This document shows positions 7,486 through 13,437 of a stretch of 41,063 nt of DNA, piece by piece (position 1 is the first letter of the stretch; every line of letters starts with the position of its first letter). The DNA comes from an uncultured Oscillibacter sp. (lineage in GTDB: Bacteria; Bacillota; Clostridia; Oscillospirales; Oscillospiraceae). Position numbers and translations under genes: made by a program. The notes beneath the pieces were generated by a model. The model worked only from the letters and a program-made list of their open reading frames with translations, ran no database searches and was not told the origin of the DNA. The stretch is from NCBI GenBank assembly GCA_910585245.1, contig CAJUCO010000022.1, positions 1-41,063 on the forward strand, read 5' to 3'.

Positions 7486-8310
7486 ATGAGCCAGCGACAG
7501 TACGCCTTTCAGCGCCAGTACGCCCCACCCGGCGGCCCCGGGCGGCTGGCCTATGTCTCCCGGGCCCAGTACAGCAGCGAGTGGAACTCCAGTCTACACA
7601 CCCACGGCTGTGCGGAGCTGTTTTTCATCACCGGGGGCCACGGCCGCTTCCGCACCCGGCAGGAGGAGTTTCCCGTGGCCATTCACGACACCGTCATTGT
7701 CAACGCCAATGTCCCCCACACGGAGGTCAGCCAACTGGAAAGCCCCCTGGAGTACACGGTTTTGGGTGTGGAGGGCCTGGAGACCCTGGCGGGGGCGGAG
7801 GGCTATGCCCTGCTCCACCTCCACACCGGCTGGGAGGAGCTGATGGGCTGCCTCCATCTGATGCTCCGGGAGGCAGAGGAGGCCCTGCCCGGTTACGAAC
7901 GGGTCTGCCGGAGCCTTTTGGAGGTGGTGCTGGTCCGGCTGAACCGCCAGCGGGACGCCGCCCTTTCCGGCGAGTCCTCCGACGCCCGGTCCAGCCGGGA
8001 GTGCGACCTGGTCCGGCGGTACATTGACAACCACTTTAAGGAAAATCTGAACCTGGACCAGTTGGCCCAGCTGGCCCACCTGAACAAATACTACCTGGCC
8101 CACGCCTTCCGCCGGGAATTTGGCGTCTCCCCCATCAACTACCTCATCTCCCGCCGCATTGAGGAGAGCCGCTTCCTCCTTCGGGAGACCGACCACACCC
8201 TCTCCCTCATCGCCCAGATTCTGGGCTTCTCCTCTTTAAGCTACTTTTCCCAGTGCTTTCGCCGGGTGGAGGGCGTCAGCCCCCTGGAGTACCGGCGAAG
8301 CCACCGCTAG
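7486..8310 (+). CDS. AraC-family regulator with N-terminal cupin, divergent from the GH112 operon
   Basis: A 274-residue transcription factor. Residues about 20-110 are a cupin-type sensing domain ('HTHGCAELFFITGGHGRF', 'VIVNANVPHTEV'). Residues about 175-272 carry two HTH motifs of the AraC/XylS DNA-binding domain ('LNLDQLAQLAHLNKYYLAHAFRREFGVSPINYL' region and 'SLIAQILGFSSLSYFSQCFRR'). GGGAGG precedes the ATG. Divergent placement from the binding-protein gene makes it the best candidate activator of the galacto-N-biose operon, with a sugar or sugar phosphate bound in the cupin. Its last 35 bp overlap the 3' end of the convergent AraC gene. Confidence 0.9.
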   Translation: MSQRQYAFQRQYAPPGGPGRLAYVSRAQYSSEWNSSLHTHGCAELFFITGGHGRFRTRQEEFPVAIHDTVIVNANVPHTEVSQLESPLEYTVLGVEGLETLAGAEGYALLHLHTGWEELMGCLHLMLREAEEALPGYERVCRSLLEVVLVRLNRQRDAALSGESSDARSSRECDLVRRYIDNHFKENLNLDQLAQLAHLNKYYLAHAFRREFGVSPINYLISRRIEESRFLLRETDHTLSLIAQILGFSSLSYFSQCFRRVEGVSPLEYRRSHR

Positions 8311-9232
8311 TGTCCGGCGCTTCTCCAGCGCTTCCCCGCCGCTCCGCCCGGTACCGGCTGGGGGTTTTCCCTTTCAGGGCCCGGAAGGTCCGGGCAAAAT
8401 AGCTCGTCTCCTGAAAGCCGCAAGCCGCCCCCACACCGGCAATTTTCTCCTCCGTGGCCTCCAGCAGTTCCGCCGCCCTCTGAATCCGAAACCCCTTGAC
8501 ATACTGCATGGGCGTGGTCCCCACCATAGCCCGGAAGCAGCGGAGGCATTCGCTCTGGCTGATCGCGGCGCTTTTCGCGATTCGCTCCACCGTCAACTCC
8601 TCGCCGTAGTGCTCTTGAATGTGGCGAAGCATGATTTTGATACGCTCCCCGTCTCTCAAAGCCTTCTCCGAGGGGCCTTTTTTCGCCGCCGGACGGTGGG
8701 CCGACAGAAGAAAGACCAGACGGGAAAGCCCTTCCCTGGCCAGAAACTCAAATCCCGGCGGCTCCTCTCCACAGGCTCTCCAGACCGTCTCCATGGCCTC
8801 CAGCGCCTCCCGCTGCCAGGGAATCTCCCGGGAAAGCCAAACACAGCGGTTGGCCCCGCCGGACAGCAAGGGCCTCAGATAGTCCTGCCAGAAGACGCTC
8901 TCCACGCTCCCGCCCACCAGCCGGGGGTGGAAGACCATAGAGTGAAGGTCCAGCGACCCCTCCGCCTCCCTTCGGGCGTGGTGAAGGGCTCCGGCGGTTA
9001 TAAAGCACCCCTCCCCCGGTCCCAGCTCCCGGCGCTCCCCCTCTACGAAAACGCAAACCCGGCCCTCCCGGACCAGCACGGTCTCCAGCTCGTCGTGCCA
9101 GTGCCAGGGCACCCGGTTCACCGTCTCGCCGTCATGGTGATAGCAGGCCAGGGGAAAGGGCGGCGCGCCGTGCCGGACCAGCTCCCGGTTCCGTCCGTCC
9201 GTGGCGGAGCCGCAAAAGGAATTCACTGCCAT
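8276..9232 (-). CDS. Second AraC-family regulator
   Basis: A 318-residue protein with a cupin domain (about 25-130; 'VPWHWHDELETVLVREGRVCVFV', 'GCFITAGALHHARRE') and a C-terminal AraC HTH pair (about 195-295; 'LTVERIAKSAAISQSECLRCFRAMVGTTPMQYV' region, 'IAGVGAACGFQETSYFARTFRALKGKTPSRYR'). It is longer than needed: about 25 residues (RGSAGEAPDTSGGFAGTPGG at the end) follow the HTH domain, and this tail is encoded over the 3' end of the convergent AraC gene. GGAG lies 7 bases before the ATG. It may share control of the GH112 operon or regulate something unlinked. Confidence 0.88.
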   Translation of the reverse strand: MAVNSFCGSATDGRNRELVRHGAPPFPLACYHHDGETVNRVPWHWHDELETVLVREGRVCVFVEGERRELGPGEGCFITAGALHHARREAEGSLDLHSMVFHPRLVGGSVESVFWQDYLRPLLSGGANRCVWLSREIPWQREALEAMETVWRACGEEPPGFEFLAREGLSRLVFLLSAHRPAAKKGPSEKALRDGERIKIMLRHIQEHYGEELTVERIAKSAAISQSECLRCFRAMVGTTPMQYVKGFRIQRAAELLEATEEKIAGVGAACGFQETSYFARTFRALKGKTPSRYRAERRGSAGEAPDTSGGFAGTPGG

Positions 9233-9259
9233 AGGCCTCTCCGTTCCGACGGTTTTATA

Positions 9260-9271
9260 CCGGAAATCCGG
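9260..9271. promoter_or_regulatory. CCGGA dyad beside the second AraC promoter
   Basis: CCGGAAATCCGG, a perfect palindrome directly upstream of a minus-strand TATAAA -10 box (9259-9254). Autoregulatory operator is a possibility; the half-site resembles the dyad at 7168-7182. Confidence 0.35.
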
Positions 9272-9372
9272 CGTTTTCTTTCTACCGTCTCTTTGTTTTT
9301 GGTGGTATCATCCTATCACAAAGAGGGGAAACTCACAAGGGGAAAACCCCGGTTTCAGAAAGGAGACCGCCG

Positions 9373-9618
9373 ATGTTTCAAATGATGATGTTGCCGGACC
9401 CGGAAAACTTTTTACAGGTGGTGGAGCAAAGCCGGGGACAGGTGCTGCTCCACCTGCCGGACGGCGTCCGCTGCGACTTGAAGCGGGACAACACCGCCCG
9501 GCAGATGCTCCGGGTCATGCGCCCAAGGGCCGGAGGACTTTGCTTCAGCCTCTCCGACGCAAAGGACGTCCCCGCCTTTCTCGGTTATATGATCGGGTCC
9601 GCCAGACAGCAGCCCTGA
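9373..9618 (+). CDS. Small uncharacterised protein (81 aa)
   Basis: An 81-residue soluble protein with a well-placed ribosome site (AAAGGAG, 7 bases before the ATG) and a strong terminator 15 bases after its stop, so it is very likely a real single-gene unit. It has a Met-rich start (MFQMMMLPDPENFLQVVEQ), a central 'VLLHLPDGVRCDLKRDNTARQMLRVM' segment and a C-terminal 'FSLSDAKDVPAFLGYMIGSA'. The pattern suggests a compact alpha/beta fold, with no signal peptide or membrane segment. I do not recognise the family. It lies between the second AraC gene (divergent) and vanR, but the terminator separates it from the van genes. Confidence 0.65.
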   Translation: MFQMMMLPDPENFLQVVEQSRGQVLLHLPDGVRCDLKRDNTARQMLRVMRPRAGGLCFSLSDAKDVPAFLGYMIGSARQQP

Positions 9619-9632
9619 TCAAAAGCCGCCTG

Positions 9633-9667
9633 AGGGCCCGTACCTTCCCGGGTACGGGCCCTTTTTT
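9633..9667 (+). terminator. Rho-independent terminator before vanR
   Basis: Perfect 12-bp stem AGGGCCCGTACC / GGTACGGGCCCT with a 6-base loop, followed by TTTTT. It insulates the vanR promoter from upstream transcription. Confidence 0.9.
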
Positions 9668-9680
9668 ACTCCCCGGCCGG

Positions 9681-9709
9681 TTGCCCCCGGGCGGTTTTTG
9701 TGCTATCAT
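9681..9709 (+). promoter_or_regulatory. vanRS promoter
   Basis: TTGCCC (9681-9686), 17 bases, TATCAT (9704-9709), ending 33 bases before the vanR ATG. The match is moderate, which would suit basal expression plus VanR autoactivation. Confidence 0.6.
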
Positions 9710-9742
9710 GAAGCCAGACTTTCAGAAAGCAGGTTTCCAACT

Positions 9743-10432
9743 ATGTCATCAGAGATTCTGGTTGTCGACGACGAGGCCCCCATCGCCGACCTGGTGGAGC
9801 TCTATCTCCAAAACGAGGGGTTCACCGTCCACAAATTCGCCGCCGCCGTCCCCGCCCTGGCCCATGTGAAAGCATCGCCGCCGGACCTGGCGATTTTGGA
9901 CGTGATGCTTCCCGACATGGACGGCTTCACCCTCTGCCGGACGCTTCGGGAAGAACACCTCTTCCCCATCCTCATGCTCACCGCCAGGGTGGAGGATATG
10001 GACAAGATCACCGGCCTCACCCTGGGGGCGGACGACTACATCACAAAGCCCTTCAACCCCCTGGAGCTCACCGCCCGGGTCAAGACCCAGCTCCGGCGCT
10101 ACACCCGCTACAACCGCCCGCCGCAAGAGGAGGCCCTGGAATTTGATATCCGGGGGCTTCAGATCTCCCGGGAGACCCACAAGTGTTTTCTCTACGGCCA
10201 GGAGGTGTCCCTGACGCCTCTGGAGTTTTCCATCCTCTGGCACCTTTGCGCGCGGCAGGGCCGGGTGGTCCCCAGCGAGGAGCTTTTTGAAGCCGCCTGG
10301 GGGGAGAGGTACATGGACAGCAACAACACCGTCATGAGCCACATCGCCCGGCTGCGGGAAAAGCTCCGCGAGCCCAGCCGGAAGCCCAAGTTTATCAAAA
10401 CCGTCTGGGGGGTGGGGTATACCATTGAGTGA
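9743..10432 (+). CDS. vanR: VanR-type response regulator (OmpR/PhoB family)
   Basis: A 229-residue two-component regulator. Receiver domain at 1-115 with acidic pocket (VVDDE), phospho-acceptor Asp53 in 'ILDVMLPDMDGF', Thr at 'MLTAR' and Lys102 in 'TKPFNP'; winged-helix DNA-binding domain at about 130-229 ('LTPLEFSILWHL', 'NTVMSHIARLREKL', 'IKTVWGVGYTIE'). The start at 9743 is taken because the receiver domain begins there; an ATG 15 codons upstream lies at the promoter -10 region. It overlaps vanS by 8 bp. Phosphorylated VanR should activate its own promoter and the ligase operon when glycopeptide is sensed. Confidence 0.9.
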   Translation: MSSEILVVDDEAPIADLVELYLQNEGFTVHKFAAAVPALAHVKASPPDLAILDVMLPDMDGFTLCRTLREEHLFPILMLTARVEDMDKITGLTLGADDYITKPFNPLELTARVKTQLRRYTRYNRPPQEEALEFDIRGLQISRETHKCFLYGQEVSLTPLEFSILWHLCARQGRVVPSEELFEAAWGERYMDSNNTVMSHIARLREKLREPSRKPKFIKTVWGVGYTIE

Positions 10433-11552
10433 GTTCAACTACACCGGCCGGGTCTCCCGAAAGCTGCTGGCCCAATACGCCCTGAGCCTCTTCGGCTCCC
10501 TGGGCATCGTCGTCTTTCTGGCGGCGGGCTGCACGTTTTTCTTCGGGGTGTTCTCCTTCTGGCGGGACAATATTCTTTTGACCTACATCGTCTATTTCTG
10601 CCGGGACTACATTCTTTTGCTCTTCCTTCTCAGTCTGGGCCTCGCGTGGCTGGGATGCACCATCCACTTCATCCGAAAACCCCTGGACTTTCTGGACGAG
10701 CTGGCCGGGGCGGCGGAGCAGCTGACCCAGCCCGACGGCGAGCCCATCTCCCTGCCCCCGGAGCTGTCCGTTTTGGAAGAGCACCTGAACTGGGCCCACA
10801 GTCAGGCCCTTCGGGACCAGCGGGCCGCCCGGGAGGCCGAGCAGCGGAAAAACGACCTGGTGGTCTATCTGGCCCACGACCTGAAAACGCCCCTCACCAG
10901 CGTCATCGGCTATCTGACCCTCCTCCGGGACGAGCCGGAGCTGCCCCCGGAGTTTCGGGCCCGGTACACCGGCGTAGCTCTGGACAAGGCAGAGCGGCTG
11001 GAGGACCTTATCAACGAGTTTTTCGACGTGACCCGCTTCAACCTCTCCCACATGGAGCTGGAAAAGCGCCCCTGCGATCTCAGCCGGATGCTCCAGCAGG
11101 TTGCCAGCGAGTTTGCCCCCATGCTGAAGGAGCGGGGCCTCTTTGTCCGGCTGGATCTGCCGGAAACCCTCCCCTACCCCTGCGACCCGGACAAGCTGGC
11201 GCGGGTGTTTGACAACCTCCTCCGCAACGCCTGCCACTATGGCGAGGCGGACAGCGCCGTGGACATTTCCGCCCGGAGAGAAGCCGGCGGCGAGACCCTC
11301 CTCTCCTTCGCCAACCGGGGCGCCACCATTCCCCCGGACAAGCTGGAGCGCGTCTTCGAGCAGTTCTTCCGCCTGGACTCCTCCCGGGCCACCCACACCG
11401 GCGGCGCGGGGCTGGGGCTGGCCATCGCCAGGGAGATTGTGGAGCTTCACGGCGGGTCCATCTCCGCCCAAAGCCGGGACGGCGTCACGGTCTTCACGGT
11501 CCTTCTCCCCCCGCCGCAAGAAAATCGCAAGAATTTCGAAGGAATTTCCTAA
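10425..11552 (+). CDS. vanS: VanS-type sensor histidine kinase
   Basis: A 375-residue membrane kinase. Two N-terminal helices (about 20-42 and 60-82) flank a short loop, followed by a HAMP-like segment. The DHp domain has the H-box 'YLAHDLKTPLTSVIGYL' with His151, and the ATPase domain has the N-box 'FDNLLRNACHYG' and G-boxes 'GGAGLGLAIAREIVELHGG'. This H-box with 'HDLKTPLTSVIGYL' is typical of VanS. The start is a TTG at 10425 overlapping the vanR stop. VanS phosphorylates VanR; in VanG/VanC-type systems the inducer is vancomycin or a lipid II related signal. No frameshift or missing catalytic residue is visible. Confidence 0.9.
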   Translation: MSEFNYTGRVSRKLLAQYALSLFGSLGIVVFLAAGCTFFFGVFSFWRDNILLTYIVYFCRDYILLLFLLSLGLAWLGCTIHFIRKPLDFLDELAGAAEQLTQPDGEPISLPPELSVLEEHLNWAHSQALRDQRAAREAEQRKNDLVVYLAHDLKTPLTSVIGYLTLLRDEPELPPEFRARYTGVALDKAERLEDLINEFFDVTRFNLSHMELEKRPCDLSRMLQQVASEFAPMLKERGLFVRLDLPETLPYPCDPDKLARVFDNLLRNACHYGEADSAVDISARREAGGETLLSFANRGATIPPDKLERVFEQFFRLDSSRATHTGGAGLGLAIAREIVELHGGSISAQSRDGVTVFTVLLPPPQENRKNFEGIS

Positions 11553-11584
11553 GAGCTTCTCAACCCCTCCTTCAAACCTTTTCC

Positions 11585-11634
11585 GCCCCGATTTGTTACC
11601 ATTGGGTCAACAGATCGGGGCGAACTTTTGCCCC
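11585..11634 (+). promoter_or_regulatory. Mutually exclusive hairpins between vanS and the ligase gene
   Basis: GCCCCGAT (11585-11592) can pair with ATCGGGGC (11614-11621), enclosing a partly dyadic loop (TGTTACC...GGGTCAACA). The GGGGC of the same segment (11617-11621) can instead pair with GCCCC (11630-11634), just before the AAAGG near the ligase start. The region is the only gap (101 bp) in the van cluster and must hold any separate ligase promoter; no good sigma-A promoter is visible, so VanR activation or attenuation is likely. Confidence 0.45.
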
Positions 11635-11653
11635 GGGAAAGGTTGATGGATGT

Positions 11654-12697
11654 ATGAAAACGATCCTGGTGTTATTTGGCGGCTGTTCCAGCGAGTACGA
11701 GGTCTCCCTTCAGTCCGCCCAGGCGGTGCTGGCCCATCTGGACCCGCGGCAGGTCCGGCCGCTGCCGGTGGGCGTCACCTGCGACGGCCGCTGGCTCTAC
11801 TGTCCCGCTTCCCCGGACCGCCTCCCCCACGAAACCTGGATGGAGGGCGGAGTCCCCTGCGCCCTCCGGCTGGACCGGGGAAAAACGGCCCTGTTGCTTC
11901 TGGACGGCGGGAATACCGCCCTGGACTTTGACGCGGCCTTCCCCGTCCTTCACGGGAAAAACGGCGAGGACGGCACCGTACAGGGCCTGCTGGAGCTGGT
12001 GGGCATTCCCCTCATCGGCTGCGGGACCCTCTCCAGCGCCCTGTGCATGGACAAAGACCGGGCCCACAAGCTGGCGGCCCTGGCGGGAATCCGGACGCCC
12101 AAAAGCGCGGTCTTTTCCCCCGCCGCCCCCTGGGAGGAGATTGTGGAAACGGCAAGGTCCCTGGGCTATCCCCTGTTTGTCAAGCCCGTCCGGGCGGGGT
12201 CCTCCTTCGGCGTCAGCCGGGTGGAGTCCCCCGGGTCTCTCTCCGCCGCCGTGGAGGCCGCCTTCCGGCATGACGGCCGGATTTTGCTGGAAGAGGCCGT
12301 CCCCGGCTTCGAGGTAGGCTGCGCTGTGATGGGAAACCCCGGGGAGACGGAGCTCACCGTGGGAGCCGTGGATGAGATCGAACTCTCCGGCGGTTTTTTC
12401 GACTTTGGCGAGAAGTACACCCTCAGGACCTCCGCCATCCACTGCCCCGCCCGGATTTCCCCCTCCCAGGCGGCAAGGGTCCAGGCGGCGGCCCGGGCCG
12501 TATACGCGGCTTTGGACTGCCGGGTGTTTGCCCGGGTGGACTTTTTCCTGACGCCGGAGGGGGAGCTCCTTTTCAACGAGGTGAACACCATTCCCGGCTT
12601 CACCGCTCACAGCCGCTACCCCAGCATGATGCAGGCCGCGGGGCTGAGTTTCCCCGCCCTTTTGCGCCGCCTGGTGGAACTGGGGGCGGGCGTATGA
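11654..12697 (+). CDS. vanG: D-alanine-D-serine ligase (VanG type)
   Basis: A 347-residue ATP-grasp ligase of the D-Ala-D-X family, complete. N-domain 'VLFGGCSSEYEVSLQSA', central ATP-grasp 'FVKPVRAGSSFGVSRV' (about 176-190), omega-loop 'FDFGEKYTLRTSAIHCPARI' (about 249-268), and Mg-binding 'LFNEVNTIPGFTAHSRYP' (Glu309, Asn311). The omega-loop EKY (253-255) is the signature of D-Ala-D-Ser ligases (VanC, VanE, VanG), unlike the D-Ala-D-Lac ligases, and the stretch closely resembles VanG as I remember it. It makes D-Ala-D-Ser for peptidoglycan precursors of low vancomycin affinity. Its 3' end overlaps vanXY by ATGA, so the two are translationally coupled. VanG versus another D-Ala-D-Ser subtype is inferred from gene order. 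Confidence 0.88.
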   Translation: MKTILVLFGGCSSEYEVSLQSAQAVLAHLDPRQVRPLPVGVTCDGRWLYCPASPDRLPHETWMEGGVPCALRLDRGKTALLLLDGGNTALDFDAAFPVLHGKNGEDGTVQGLLELVGIPLIGCGTLSSALCMDKDRAHKLAALAGIRTPKSAVFSPAAPWEEIVETARSLGYPLFVKPVRAGSSFGVSRVESPGSLSAAVEAAFRHDGRILLEEAVPGFEVGCAVMGNPGETELTVGAVDEIELSGGFFDFGEKYTLRTSAIHCPARISPSQAARVQAAARAVYAALDCRVFARVDFFLTPEGELLFNEVNTIPGFTAHSRYPSMMQAAGLSFPALLRRLVELGAGV

Positions 12698-13437
12698 GGG
12701 CCGTGACGCTCCGGCGGGAACAATCTGCCCAGGGGCCCCTGATTCTGGTGAATCCCGCCCATCCCCTCCGCCCCGGTCCCGCCCCGGAGCTGACGGCTCC
12801 GGACCGGCGGTTCCCGGACATTCTTCTGGAGCGGCAAACCGCCGGACTGCTGGCGGCCTGCGTACTGGCGGCGGGGGGCCGGGGGGAGATTATCCCGGTC
12901 TCCGGCTGGCGGAGCCAACGCCAGCAGCAGGCCATCTGGGACGACGCCTGGGCCAGGGAGGGAGAGGCGTTCACCCGCCGCTATGTGGCCCTTCCCGGGT
13001 GCAGCGAGCACCAGACCGGCCTTGCCATCGACCTGGGAAAACGGACGGAGAACGTGGACTTCATCTGCCCGGACTTCCCGGACGAGGGAGCCTGCGGGGC
13101 CTTTTGCCGTCTGGCGGCAAAATACGGCTTTCTCCTTCGCTACCGCCGGGAAAAGGAGTCCGTCACCGGCATTGGGGCGGAGCCCTGGCACTTCCGCTAC
13201 GTGGGGGCGCCCCACGCGTCGCTGATGGAGGAAAACGGGCTGTGCCTGGAGGAGTACGGGGCCTTTCTGGACACCGGGCCCAAGCGCCGGGTGCTTTCCA
13301 ACGGGCGGCGGGTGGAGGTCTTCCGGCTATCCTGCCCCGGCGAGACGGTAGAGGCGGAGCTACCGGAGGGTTGTTGCCAGATTTCCGGGGACAACGCCGG
13401 GGGCTTTATCCTCACCGTCTGGGAGACTCCGGTGTGA
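12694..13437 (+). CDS. vanXY: D,D-dipeptidase/D,D-carboxypeptidase VanXY
   Basis: A 247-residue zinc peptidase of family M15B without signal peptide, as expected for cytoplasmic VanXY. Zinc ligands are visible: 'SEHQTGLAIDLG' (His106, Asp113) and 'GAEPWHFRYVG' (catalytic Glu163, His166). 'VSGWRSQRQQQAIW' (69-82) is the conserved substrate-pocket segment. It hydrolyses D-Ala-D-Ala and trims the terminal D-Ala of pentapeptide precursors, so that D-Ala-D-Ser precursors prevail. About 50 residues after the catalytic core form a beta-rich tail with three Cys. It overlaps the ligase gene by 4 bp and vanT by 4 bp (GTGA). Confidence 0.92.
   Translation: MRAVTLRREQSAQGPLILVNPAHPLRPGPAPELTAPDRRFPDILLERQTAGLLAACVLAAGGRGEIIPVSGWRSQRQQQAIWDDAWAREGEAFTRRYVALPGCSEHQTGLAIDLGKRTENVDFICPDFPDEGACGAFCRLAAKYGFLLRYRREKESVTGIGAEPWHFRYVGAPHASLMEENGLCLEEYGAFLDTGPKRRVLSNGRRVEVFRLSCPGETVEAELPEGCCQISGDNAGGFILTVWETPV

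Noticed and set aside
12999..13433. Upstream in-frame extension of vanT by 145 codons.
   Set aside because: It lies inside vanXY in another frame; the GTG at 13434 gives the family's normal length and start.
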